Assembly: GCA_965229785.1 (NCBI GenBank)
Contig: CBDDJS010000001.1
Span: 1,302,001-1,366,000 of the forward strand
Direction: 5' to 3'
DNA: 64,000 nt
Source: JAWPMT01 sp965229785
GTDB taxonomy: Bacteria > Bacteroidota > Bacteroidia > Cytophagales > Cyclobacteriaceae
A program made the position numbers and the translations under genes. The notes beneath the pieces were generated by a model that did not search any database, was not told where the DNA came from, and worked only from the letters and a program-made list of their open reading frames with translations. This document shows, piece after piece, positions 35,534-43,785 of the stretch. How positions within the stretch are numbered: position 1 is the first letter of the stretch; each line of letters begins with the position of its first letter.

Positions 35534-36166
35534 TTATATGATTCCTTTCTCCAAGGCAATCCGAATCAGTTCGGCAGCCGTCTTAACCTTCAATTTCTGC
35601 ATGATGTTTCGACGATGGGTACGTACCGTATGTTCACTAAGGTGCAGGCTGTTAGCGATTGCTTTGCTGTTCATCCCATCGGCAATGCATTTCACAAGTT
35701 CTTTTTCCCGAGTGGACAATTGTGCCATTTCATTGGATGAAGTCCGCTTCCCTCGGAAATAATCAAAGATCTGCTCGTTGATCTTAGGATGGAAATAACT
35801 CTGCCTTTGATAAGTTTTTGTAATGGCATCTACCAGATCCTCTCGAGATGCATCTTTCAGAATGTAACCCTGTGCACCCTTCTCCAGGGCACCTCTTATT
35901 TGCTTCATGGATTGGTGCATGGTAAGCATAAGGATCGGATGATCAAATCCCCTGGTTTTCAGTAGGTCCATGGTGGCAATCCCATCTAAAATAGGCATGT
36001 CGATATCCATGAGGATCACATCTATTTCATGATTTTCGAGAATATGAGGTGCTTCGTTACCATTTTTAGTATGCTTCACTACCTGGATCTCGTCCTCCGG
36101 TTGAAACATGAATTTTACGCCCTCTGCAAACAGGTCATGATCATCTACAATGAGTACCTTTATCAT
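35534..36166 (-). CDS. NarL/LuxR-type response regulator
   Basis: 210 residues. Receiver domain: IKVLIVDDHDLFAEG, phospho-acceptor Asp in VILMDIDMPILDG (about 54), ILMLTMHQ and GYILKDAS. C-terminal LuxR HTH: LSTREKELVKCIADGM, then HLSEHTVRTHRRNIMQKL. It acts as a transcription factor controlled by the upstream kinase, whose stop its start overlaps by 4 bp. Candidate target sites are the half-site cluster at 38574-38637. Confidence 0.9.
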   Translation of the reverse strand: MIKVLIVDDHDLFAEGVKFMFQPEDEIQVVKHTKNGNEAPHILENHEIDVILMDIDMPILDGIATMDLLKTRGFDHPILMLTMHQSMKQIRGALEKGAQGYILKDASREDLVDAITKTYQRQSYFHPKINEQIFDYFRGKRTSSNEMAQLSTREKELVKCIADGMNSKAIANSLHLSEHTVRTHRRNIMQKLKVKTAAELIRIALEKGII

Positions 36167-38001
36167 AGCTCGGTGGATTTTCTTAGTGAATCGATGGGCA
36201 GGTCTATGGAAATAGTGGTTCCTCTCAGGGCATTGCTGTCAATACTGATCTCTCCGCGGTGGTTCTCCACCATATCTTCCAGTGTTCTTAGCCCCATGCC
36301 GCTCTTTTCAGGATTCAAAGCTTTTGGATCAAATCCTTCTCCATTGTCCTCTACGAGGACATTGACCAGTTGTTCTTCGTCGAAATGTGTTAGTGAAATA
36401 GATAACTCCGTGGCATTCGCATGTTTCAGAACATTTCCGATTAGCTCCTGAATGATACGATAAACAAAGATCTCGCCTTCACTATCCAGTTTTACACCAT
36501 TCATGGCTTCTGAAAATTCCACCTGCATTTCTCCGGAATTGCTCAAATGGACCACCAGGTCTTTCAGGGCAGGAATTAATCCAAAGCCTTCACTGATGCC
36601 CATATTTAACGAATGAGAAAGACTCCTGATATCCGTACAGGCCTGATCCACTAATTGGACGATGGTCTCCTCCCGTGGAGACTTATATTTGATCCCATTC
36701 AAATTCATTTTAATCGTAGCGAAGAGGCTTCCAAAATGATTATGAAGTTCTTGTGAAATGCGAATCCTTTCCTGATCTCTGCCGTTGACCATGGCTTGTA
36801 AGGCCTGAGTTTCTCGAGAGGCCAATAATTTGAAAATGTCGTCATCGTGTTGCTTTTGCTCGGCTTCACGCAATAGTCGCGAATTGTGGTAACGCTGACG
36901 GAAGTAAAGTAAAAAGATAAAGGCAGCTATGAATAAAATGATAGCAATTACAATGTAAGTCCATTGTAATTCTTGTTGTTGTTCCAGTAAGCTGATTTCC
37001 TTTTCCCGAAGATTGATTTCAAATTCAGTACGCATGTTAGCCATGGTTTTGGTTTGTTCGTTGTTTTCTACACTGTCGCGGTAGGAGAGATGCTGAGTAT
37101 GGTATTGTAGCGCCTTTTCAAATTGCTTCTGTTCTTTGTAGAGCTCACTTAATAAAAGCGCGCCATCACTAATGCTTTCTTTGAGATCCAACTCTTTGGC
37201 CAGTGTAATTCCCTTTTCCGTATGGGTAATGGCTTTTTGGACTTCTTGCTGTTCATAGAAGATCTTACCCAATTGGATATGATAATCAGAGATGCCATAA
37301 TCATCACCGAGTGGAGTCAACCATTCTATGGCAAGAAACAAGTCCCTGGTGGCCTTTTCTATATTCCCTTGTTGCCAGTAGACCAAAGCCCGATTACCGG
37401 TTACATAGGCATTGCCAATCGGTAGAGCAATGTCGCTGAAAATGGGCTCTGCTTCATTATACAAAAGCAAAGCCGAATCATATTTACCTAAAGAGTAATA
37501 ACTAAACCCCGTATTGAGCAGGTTTATGGCCAATTCTGTGCTATCTCCATGAATTCTGCCGATTTCGATGGCTTTTAATTCATAGTGTAGCGCGTTTTGG
37601 TGATCTTGGTTAGCAGTATAGGTATTGGCTATTTCCAAATAACCCTGAATCTGAAAGTTATACGCATTGGCTTCTATGGCTTTTGCAGTGCTGTAAATCA
37701 GGTTCTCTAGTGCCCGTTTAAGGTCTCCTTTCAATCGATAGGCTACTCCGGAGAATTGATAGGCCATAATGATATGATCCTGATTTTCTCCGTTATCAAT
37801 TGATTTAAGCATTTCTGAATATCGAAGTATTTCGTCAGGTACATTTTCAAGTGCCGATATTTCACTAAGAATGCTGATTCTTTCGCCGATGGTTAACGTG
37901 TCTGAATGTTTTGAGGACAAAATGTACTTTAGACTGTCAGTAACTTGTTTGTTTTGAGAGCAACTGATTAGTGGAGTTGAGATAATCAAGAGAATCAACA
38001 A
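36163..38001 (-). CDS. TPR sensor kinase of the HisKA_3 (NarX/DegS-like) type
   Basis: 612 residues. TPR-rich sensor region (NALHYELKAIEIGRIHG, DSALLLYNEAEPIFSDI, KAITHTEKGITLAKEL), one TM helix (WTYIVIAIILFIAAFIFLLYF), then HisKA_3 with phospho-accepting His in ERIRISQELHNHFGSLFATI, and a HATPase with ELIGNVLKHANATEL, VEDNGEGFD and GMGLRTLEDMVENHRG. The start is a TTG at 38001 giving a lipoprotein-like leader (LLILLIISTPLISC). The frame is open further upstream and a rare ATT start at 38016 would add a charged n-region, so the exact start is unsure. Paired with the NarL-type regulator. Confidence 0.85.
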   Translation of the reverse strand: MLILLIISTPLISCSQNKQVTDSLKYILSSKHSDTLTIGERISILSEISALENVPDEILRYSEMLKSIDNGENQDHIIMAYQFSGVAYRLKGDLKRALENLIYSTAKAIEANAYNFQIQGYLEIANTYTANQDHQNALHYELKAIEIGRIHGDSTELAINLLNTGFSYYSLGKYDSALLLYNEAEPIFSDIALPIGNAYVTGNRALVYWQQGNIEKATRDLFLAIEWLTPLGDDYGISDYHIQLGKIFYEQQEVQKAITHTEKGITLAKELDLKESISDGALLLSELYKEQKQFEKALQYHTQHLSYRDSVENNEQTKTMANMRTEFEINLREKEISLLEQQQELQWTYIVIAIILFIAAFIFLLYFRQRYHNSRLLREAEQKQHDDDIFKLLASRETQALQAMVNGRDQERIRISQELHNHFGSLFATIKMNLNGIKYKSPREETIVQLVDQACTDIRSLSHSLNMGISEGFGLIPALKDLVVHLSNSGEMQVEFSEAMNGVKLDSEGEIFVYRIIQELIGNVLKHANATELSISLTHFDEEQLVNVLVEDNGEGFDPKALNPEKSGMGLRTLEDMVENHRGEISIDSNALRGTTISIDLPIDSLRKSTEL

Positions 38002-38032
38002 AATGACTCTCCAAATTGGATTAACGCGATAT

Positions 38033-38488
38033 TTAAGAATTCTGTCCTTGATTAGCTCTCAATTTTGGATCCAGGGTGCAATAGTAACTGGATGAACCAT
38101 ACTTGATCGTGAAATTGATATCGTAGGTCTCAGTAGTATGACTGCTGGTTTTGGGTGGCGTAACGGTCAATGGAATTGAATCTCCACTTCCCGGGTTTTT
38201 TGTGTCGGGTATTAACGTTCCCGACAAGTTGTCGAACTTACTAAGATCAATTGTACAATCTAATGTAGAATTGTTGTCCACAGAGATCGTGATGCTGGTA
38301 TTATCCCCTATGTCCACGGCTCCGGATGAATCAGGGGCAGGAGTGGATGTATAATTTCCCTGGGTGATTTGAATCGGGTTCGATTTACTGTAGGCGGATT
38401 CACCTGATGGCAAATTTTTATTGTGGGCATCGTATTCCTCTACGATATTGTAGCAATTGACAGAGAAGGTAATTGAGTTAGTACTCAT
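38033..38488 (-). CDS. Small cytoplasmic beta-rich protein, unknown function
   Basis: 151 residues, no signal peptide. It is polar and rich in Ser, Thr, Asn, Asp and Pro, with alternating strands (SITFSVNCYNIV, TSITISVDNNSTLDCTIDL, TYDINFTIKYGSSSYYC) and a C-terminal CTLDPKLRANQ. The DP-containing ending faintly recalls the short 'DP-EP' proteins and inclusion-body-type beta-sandwich proteins, but I cannot assign a family. It lies 31 bp upstream of the kinase gene in the same direction, so it may be in one operon with the two-component pair. Its upstream region contains a cluster of inverted half-sites. Confidence 0.6.
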   Translation of the reverse strand: MSTNSITFSVNCYNIVEEYDAHNKNLPSGESAYSKSNPIQITQGNYTSTPAPDSSGAVDIGDNTSITISVDNNSTLDCTIDLSKFDNLSGTLIPDTKNPGSGDSIPLTVTPPKTSSHTTETYDINFTIKYGSSSYYCTLDPKLRANQGQNS

Positions 38489-38913
38489 GACTAATAATGC
38501 TTAAATGATTAAAAATGGTTGTGTTATTTGACTTATGTGAAGCCAAAAGTATTAAGCATTTAAACGCGTGTTCATACCACGGATGTGGTATTGCTGACAA
38601 TACCTTAAAAAAGGGTGAATCGTCGAAATAAGGTATTTGTGGAACATTGTTAATGGCTGTATTTCATTAGGTGAAATATAATGTATCCAGTTGTAAACCT
38701 AGTACGAATAATTCAGAGTTCCATAATTGCAAGGCAGTTATGAATACATCATAACGCCGATACATTCATTTATGGACTTTGGTACTTCATGATGAAAATT
38801 CGTGTAGCGGGAAATGTCATTCTAACCCAAAAATTTATGGAGTGGTTAGACCACATGAATAACCCAGGTCTTTAGTGATTCGAAAACACTACCTGTTCGG
38901 AAATTGCTTTAGC
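38489..38913. other. 425-bp intergenic region with half-site cluster and a tiny ORF
   Basis: It holds the promoter side of the 38488 gene (minus), including the half-site cluster at 38574-38637, and the downstream side of the deaminase gene. A 28-codon frame at 38789-38875 (ATG ATG AAA ... TAG) exists on the plus strand but has no supporting signal. Otherwise AT-rich, with no recognisable RNA gene. Confidence 0.4.
38574..38637. promoter_or_regulatory. Cluster of four ATACC/GGTAT half-sites in overlapping inverted repeats
   Basis: Three perfect dyads share arms: ATACCAC-ggat-GTGGTAT (38574-38591), GGTATTG-ctga-CAATACC (38587-38604) and AATACCTTA-N21-TAAGGTATT (38599-38637). The half-sites ATACC, GGTAT, ATACC and GGTAT start at 38574, 38587, 38600 and 38632. 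It lies 86-149 bp upstream of the start at 38488. It looks like a multi-dimer operator, plausibly for the NarL-type regulator two genes downstream; that link is inference. Confidence 0.6.
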
Positions 38914-39318
38914 CTATGAGATATGAATAATCTCAGGTTTCGGAGGCCAACTTTCAGGAACGTCATCAGAAGTTAGTAGTTTGAATGCAGAGGAATAACT
39001 CCCTAATTGCTCAACTTGATTTTTGAATACTACTTTCTTTATCCCGTGATATCGTATGCTATAAGCACACATGACACAAGGTTCATGGGTGGAGTAGAGG
39101 ATAGCATGCGTCAAATCTTTTCCCAATTGATCTCTCGCATTTTGAAGAGCATTCATTTCTGCATGATGCGTGATGTTCTGATCGGAGGTAGCAGACTCAA
39201 TCCCTTCTGCTACAATTTCATCATCAATGACAATGACACAACCCACAGGGCTATTACCGTTTTGTTTTGCAATGGAAGCAAGTGACTCGCATCTGGAAAG
39301 ATAATATTCATGTGACAT
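38914..39318 (-). CDS. Nucleoside/cytidine-deaminase-superfamily enzyme
   Basis: 134 residues. Zinc-dependent deaminase core: NSPVGCVIVIDDEIVAEG, then HHAEMNAL (His-Ala-Glu catalytic motif, about 51-58) and EPCVMCAYSIRYHGI (Pro-Cys-x-x-Cys, about 79-84). The length and motif spacing fit guanine deaminase/tRNA-adenosine-deaminase-like small enzymes. Cytoplasmic. The exact base is not deducible; it lies a few hundred bases from a nucleoside/ribose locus but in a separate unit. Confidence 0.88.
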   Translation of the reverse strand: MSHEYYLSRCESLASIAKQNGNSPVGCVIVIDDEIVAEGIESATSDQNITHHAEMNALQNARDQLGKDLTHAILYSTHEPCVMCAYSIRYHGIKKVVFKNQVEQLGSYSSAFKLLTSDDVPESWPPKPEIIHIS

Positions 39319-39548
39319 GATGAAAGAAGGATAAAGTGGAAAATCTCCAGATTAAAGATATTATTCCAATGATCCGCAGTGAATTAAGTTAATCAGTCAT
39401 TCAGTGTTTCACGACAAAAAGGACTTTAAATACCGCTCTGGTGAGCGATTTTGAAGCTGCGTATGGATTACTTTCAATACCTTACTCAATACAAAAATGA
39501 ATTTTTTTCGTCGAAGGTTCCCAGAATACAGATTGATCCTGAATCAAT

Positions 39549-40550
39549 TCAACCCCTGGCCATCACAATAGTAACCAAACCGGCTATGAAGCAGATGAAC
39601 ATCAAGGCAATTAACTGGTTGGTTTTCTTAGATGCACCGGCAAACTCTTTCCAAACGAATACCCCCCAGGCAGCGGCCACCATGGTAGCACCTTGTCCAA
39701 GTCCATAGGATATGGCGAAACCTGCTTTCTCAGCCGCAATGAGACTAAAGCTCATACCGATACACCAGATAATTCCTCCCAACATGCCCACTCCGTGTGT
39801 TTTCAAACTCCCAAGTTTGAAATAGTCACCGTAGGTCATAGGGGACCCGCTGACTGGTTTGAACATGAAATAAGAATTCCAAAGGAAATTGGAGAGGAAT
39901 ATCCCTATGCCAAATACGAATACCGCACTGTAGGGTGTAAATAAACCGGGATCAGGAGCAACGAAGTTAGTGGACATGGAAGCAGCTACCAGGCGGAAGA
40001 AGAAAGCCATTAACACGCCACCCAATATGGCATAGATCATGCCCTTTGAAGAACTTTTGGTATCTCCGCTATTTAGGCCTTTATAGGCGATGGCATCAAT
40101 GACAATGGCGACGGTAACCAGGCCAACCCCGAGAAATAATAATACCGGATCGCCTACAGGGTTGGCTAAATAATTGACAACTACACCCAGTACCAGCGCT
40201 ATTCCGATGCCAATGGGGAATGCGACTGCCATACCTGCAATATCAATGGCAGCAACTACCAGTAAGTTGGCGAGGTTGAAAATGATTCCACCCAGCACCG
40301 CAGATCCATATGCCATAGCATCAGCCTGCAAAAGGTCGTTTATAAAGCTTCTTCCTTCCAGCCCATTGGACCCCAGGGTAAATCCAAAAATCAAGGTACA
40401 GAGAATGATCCCCAGACTGTAATCCCAGTAGAACAACGGAAATGGCCAGGATTTTGAAGCTAGTTTTTGTGTATTGGCCCAGGAACCCCAGCAAAACATC
40501 GTTATGATACAGAGGAACACTGCGAAGGTGTAAGAAGCAGGAATAAACAT
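39549..40550 (-). CDS. GRP-type (RbsU-like) sugar transporter, probably ribose
   Basis: 333 residues with about ten transmembrane helices of the drug/metabolite transporter fold. Motifs FCWGSWANTQKLASKSWPFPLFYWDYSLG, GGIIFNLANLLVVAAIDIAGMAVAFPIG and GQGATMVAAAWGVFVWKEF match the glucose/ribose-porter family. It lies 4 bp downstream of ribokinase on the same strand, so it forms an operon with it and most likely imports ribose across the inner membrane. Confidence 0.82.
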   Translation of the reverse strand: MFIPASYTFAVFLCIITMFCWGSWANTQKLASKSWPFPLFYWDYSLGIILCTLIFGFTLGSNGLEGRSFINDLLQADAMAYGSAVLGGIIFNLANLLVVAAIDIAGMAVAFPIGIGIALVLGVVVNYLANPVGDPVLLFLGVGLVTVAIVIDAIAYKGLNSGDTKSSSKGMIYAILGGVLMAFFFRLVAASMSTNFVAPDPGLFTPYSAVFVFGIGIFLSNFLWNSYFMFKPVSGSPMTYGDYFKLGSLKTHGVGMLGGIIWCIGMSFSLIAAEKAGFAISYGLGQGATMVAAAWGVFVWKEFAGASKKTNQLIALMFICFIAGLVTIVMARG

Positions 40551-40554
40551 GGTT

Positions 40555-41475
40555 TTAGGGTTTAATAGTTAAGACTTCCTCAAGTGTAGGGCAGGAGGTT
40601 TGTGCTCCGAATCGCGTAACTGATATGGCCGCAGCTTTTGTAGCAAACCGGGTCGCGGATTGAAGGTCATTTCCCTCTGCCAGCGAACAAGCCAAAGCTC
40701 CATTGAAGGTGTCGCCTGCCGCTGTGGTGTCTATTGCAGTTACGGACAAAGCGGGAACGATTTCATCCAGGCCTTCCCCTAGTACATAAGCTCCTTGCTT
40801 ACCCATCGTTAGAATAACCGCACCAACGCCCCTGTTTAATAAGGAAGAAGCGGCTGCTTTTGCCGTTTCAGGATTATTTACTTCAATACCAGTTAATAAT
40901 TCTGCTTCCGATTGATTGGGGGTGATGATATCAATTTGTGCCAAGAGTTTGTCCGATAAGGGAGCAGCAGGAGCAGGGTTTAGTATAGTTTTCATTCCAC
41001 TGTCTTTTGCCTGTTGTATGGTGTATTCCACTATGTTAACGGGTACTTCCAATTGAGTAAGCAGTAGATTTCCGGTAATGAATTGATCTCCAGCCTGATC
41101 AATGTCTTCTTTTGAGATTTCTGCGTTGGCTCCGGAAGCAACGGAAATGCAATTTTCTCCCTGGTTGTCAACCATGATCAAAGCAATTCCTGAGGCACAG
41201 TTATCTTTGACTGTGGTAAATTCAATGTTAATTCCATCTGCTTGTAGACCTTTTAGGGCCTGCTGACCGAATACATCACTTCCCACTTTACCAATAAAGG
41301 AAACATGTGCTCCTAATCGGGCTGCTGCTACGGCCTGGTTCGCCCCCTTGCCACCACTCACCATCTCAAAGCGGCCTCCAAGAATGGTTTCTCCAGGCGC
41401 TGGGATGTGTTCAGATTGGATAACCATATCTGTGTTTGAACTGCCCATAACAATTACCTTCTTTTGGTTATTCAT
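40555..41475 (-). CDS. rbsK: Ribokinase
   Basis: 306 residues from the ATG at 41475 (MNNQKKVIVMGSSNTDMV); the open frame reaches 30 nt further but that part carries no coding signal. PfkB-family carbohydrate kinase: GGKGANQAVAAARLGA (signature 1, about 39-54), and TAIDTTAAGDTFNGAL with the catalytic Asp (signature 2, about 245-260). It phosphorylates ribose at O5 for entry into the pentose phosphate pathway. First gene of an operon with the sugar transporter, divergent from a LacI-type regulator across an operator-like palindrome. Confidence 0.9.
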   Translation of the reverse strand: MNNQKKVIVMGSSNTDMVIQSEHIPAPGETILGGRFEMVSGGKGANQAVAAARLGAHVSFIGKVGSDVFGQQALKGLQADGINIEFTTVKDNCASGIALIMVDNQGENCISVASGANAEISKEDIDQAGDQFITGNLLLTQLEVPVNIVEYTIQQAKDSGMKTILNPAPAAPLSDKLLAQIDIITPNQSEAELLTGIEVNNPETAKAAASSLLNRGVGAVILTMGKQGAYVLGEGLDEIVPALSVTAIDTTAAGDTFNGALACSLAEGNDLQSATRFATKAAAISVTRFGAQTSCPTLEEVLTIKP

Positions 41476-41510
41476 CCTGTTAAATTTTTTTGCATTACAT
41501 TGCACACTCG

Positions 41511-41520
41511 ATTGCGCAAT
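41511..41520. promoter_or_regulatory. LacI-type operator between rbsK and lacI-like gene
   Basis: ATTGCGCAAT is a perfect 10-bp palindrome with a central CG step, typical of LacI-family operators. It sits 35 bp from the rbsK start and 45 bp from the regulator start, where it can repress both directions. Binding is inferred. Confidence 0.65.
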
Positions 41521-41564
41521 ATAATAAATTATGTTTATACGCTTGATTTTTATAGTTGATCAGT

Positions 41565-42581
41565 ATGGGGCTTGGGATATCACTTAAGGAGTTAGCGGAG
41601 AAGACGGGTGTTTCCAGAACAACGGTTTCCAGGGTTATGTCTGGTCATGCAGAGAAATATCGGATCAGTAAAAAGACGGTTCAGAAGGTCAAGGAAGCTG
41701 CTGAACAGTATGGCCTGGCACCTAATCAAATGGCTGTGAATTTGCGCAAACAAAAGACCGATATCATTGGTCTGCTGGTGCCTGATCTGTCTAATCCTTT
41801 TTTTGCGAATCTGGCTCATGCAGTCGAACGAGAACTTCGCGCCGAAGGGAAATTGATGTTGCTGTCAAATACACAGGACGATACGCAGCTCGAGGAAAAG
41901 ACATTAGGTATGATTGCCAGACGTCAAACCGATGGTTTGATTGTGGTTCCGGTGGGTATCAGACCTGATCACTTCAAACCGTATGAAGATCGTCCGGTAG
42001 TGTTTATGGATCGCTATTTCGAGGATTTAAGCATTTGTCACGTTTCTTCGGATAACCAAACCGGAGCATATAGGGCAACTCGGTTCTTAATTGAAAAAGG
42101 GCACCGGAAGATTGGCGTCATTCAGGGATTACCAGAGGCCATCTCCAATATTGATCGCATTGCGGGCTATCGTCAGGCTATGCAAGAGGCGGGTTTGGAA
42201 AAAGAGATCCACATCCTGGGGGATGGATTTACGACAAAAAATGGATTTGACAGTGTTCTGCAACTGCTGGAAGAAGAAAAGCAAACTAGTGCCTTATTCA
42301 CCTTCAATAACCTTATAGCTATCGGAGCCATGCGCGCCCTTACGCAGCATGGATTGAAAATCCCTGATGATATTTCTTTGCTGTCTTTCGATGAGCAACC
42401 CTATTTTGAATTGACCTCTCCACCAATTTCTACCATCAAGCAGCCTATTGCTCAAATTGCGGGACAAGCGGTAAAAATGCTATTATCCCTGCTCAATGAT
42501 CAGACCATAATTAATCAAAAGATTGTTCCTGAAATCATTGAGCGCGAATCTGTTAAAAACCTTAATTCTGAGTCCTTATGA
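41565..42581 (+). CDS. LacI-family regulator of the ribose/nucleoside locus
   Basis: 338 residues from the ATG at 41565; a TTG 9 nt upstream is possible. HTH: SLKELAEKTGVSRTTVSRVMSG and the hinge helix NQMAVNLRKQ. The effector domain is a periplasmic-binding-protein fold: IIGLLVPDLSNPFFANLAHAVE, DGLIVVPVG, VFMDRYF, HRKIGVIQG and PDDISLLSFDEQP. It likely senses ribose or a ribose phosphate and represses both divergent units through the palindrome at 41511. Its stop overlaps the start of the nucleoside hydrolase gene by 4 bp. Confidence 0.88.
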   Translation: MGLGISLKELAEKTGVSRTTVSRVMSGHAEKYRISKKTVQKVKEAAEQYGLAPNQMAVNLRKQKTDIIGLLVPDLSNPFFANLAHAVERELRAEGKLMLLSNTQDDTQLEEKTLGMIARRQTDGLIVVPVGIRPDHFKPYEDRPVVFMDRYFEDLSICHVSSDNQTGAYRATRFLIEKGHRKIGVIQGLPEAISNIDRIAGYRQAMQEAGLEKEIHILGDGFTTKNGFDSVLQLLEEEKQTSALFTFNNLIAIGAMRALTQHGLKIPDDISLLSFDEQPYFELTSPPISTIKQPIAQIAGQAVKMLLSLLNDQTIINQKIVPEIIERESVKNLNSESL

Positions 42582-43573
42582 AGTATTTTTTACTTGTTTT
42601 ATCTGTCCTTATTATTGCTTGTGATCAAACTTCAGCACCAAAGAAGGTACCAAAGATCATCTTCGATACAGATTTCGGTGGTGATGCCGATGACCTGGGT
42701 GCTTTGGCTATGCTGAATCATTTTCATAATCGCGGTGAATGTGAGTTAATGGCTGTTATGTGCTGGAATACAGAGATTTATTCAGTAGCAGCCGTTAGTG
42801 CGGTCAATGGATTTTATGGAAATCCTGACATTGCCATTGGAACGAGAAAAGTCGCAGGTGATCATGTACCCTGGAACCATAGCAAGATCATCGCGGATCA
42901 CTTCCCCTTCCAGGTAGATAAAAACAGGGCTCCTGAAAGTACAGGTTTGTATAGGAAATTGTTGTCCGAAGCCGAAGCATCTGAGTTGGTCATTGTAACG
43001 GTAGGGCCTTTGGCCAATATCATGAACTTGATTGATTCGGGACCTGACGAATTTTCAACATTGACAGGGAAAGAGCTGATCAGAGAGAAAGTAAAAGAAT
43101 TTGTGATCATGGGAGGACAATTTCCTTCCGGCGAGAAGGAATGGAATTTTGATGGTGCCATGCCAGGTGTGACCCGGTATGTGATTGAGAACATTGAGGT
43201 GCCCATCTTATTTTCGGGGTACGAAGTGGGTGTAGATGTCAAGTCTGGAGAAATCTTCAATACGTTACCGGAAAATCATCCGTTATATAAGGGCTTTATG
43301 CATTTCAGTGAACATAGCCCCTGGTTAAATGATCAATGGCAAGGGAAGATCTACGACAATTCAACTTATGATCAAACGGCCGTTCTTTACGCTGTACGAG
43401 GTGGATTAGGAGAGTATTGGGAGGAAGTTGAAGGGGGTAAATGTGTGCCTGATAGCGTGGGCGGAAATACCTGGGTGCAGGCTGAGGGCTCGGACCACCG
43501 CTATTTGAAGTTGTTGAAATCCAATGAACAAATGGCACAAATCATAGAGACATTTATGATGGGAGAGTTCTAG
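42578..43573 (+). CDS. Lipoprotein nucleoside hydrolase
   Basis: 331 residues. A lipoprotein signal (VLSVLIIAC, Cys15) means it is exported and lipid-anchored, facing the periplasm or the surface. The calcium-binding signature FDTDFGGDADDLGAL (about 29-43) and MGGQFPSGEKEWNFDGAMPG in the middle identify the inosine-uridine nucleoside hydrolase family, which cleaves nucleosides to base and ribose. The DTDxGxDxDD core is intact in all acidic positions. Coupled to the LacI gene and facing ribokinase and the transporter, it probably frees ribose outside the inner membrane for uptake. Confidence 0.87.
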   Translation: MKYFLLVLSVLIIACDQTSAPKKVPKIIFDTDFGGDADDLGALAMLNHFHNRGECELMAVMCWNTEIYSVAAVSAVNGFYGNPDIAIGTRKVAGDHVPWNHSKIIADHFPFQVDKNRAPESTGLYRKLLSEAEASELVIVTVGPLANIMNLIDSGPDEFSTLTGKELIREKVKEFVIMGGQFPSGEKEWNFDGAMPGVTRYVIENIEVPILFSGYEVGVDVKSGEIFNTLPENHPLYKGFMHFSEHSPWLNDQWQGKIYDNSTYDQTAVLYAVRGGLGEYWEEVEGGKCVPDSVGGNTWVQAEGSDHRYLKLLKSNEQMAQIIETFMMGEF

Positions 43574-43772
43574 AAACCGCCATCTCACCTTGCAGATATT
43601 TGATTTTAGTATGGGCATCATACACAATCTCCTTAATGTTCTGGCCAGCCATTAAATGCACGTACCTGGGAATTCCGTAGCTTGTTTTTGATTTTTCCTG
43701 AGCCCGATTGATCCATCTTAATTCTAAGTAAGGGGGTCGTAGTTGTGCAATTGGCATTAACTTCCTGATCAT
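43554..43772 (-). CDS. Possible small protein, unknown
   Basis: A frame of about 72 residues fills the space between the nucleoside hydrolase and serine hydrolase genes, overlapping the former by 20 bp. Its composition (PPYLELRWINRAQ, SYGIPRYVHLMAGQ, YDAHTKIKYLQGEMAV) looks like a real mixed-charge protein, but I recognise no family and no start signal. Starts at 43787 or 43754 are equally possible. It could be a shadow. Confidence 0.3.
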   Translation of the reverse strand: MIRKLMPIAQLRPPYLELRWINRAQEKSKTSYGIPRYVHLMAGQNIKEIVYDAHTKIKYLQGEMAVSRTLPS

Positions 43773-43785
43773 AAATACCAAAGGC

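Noticed and set aside
38789..38875. 28-codon frame in the 38.5-38.9 kb gap
   Set aside because: Too short, no promoter or ribosome site, no recognisable motif; mentioned only as content of the gap.
39434..39447. CGCTC-tggt-GAGCG hairpin near the sugar transporter
   Set aside because: Only a 5-bp stem, about 100 bp from the nearest gene end; not strong enough to list.
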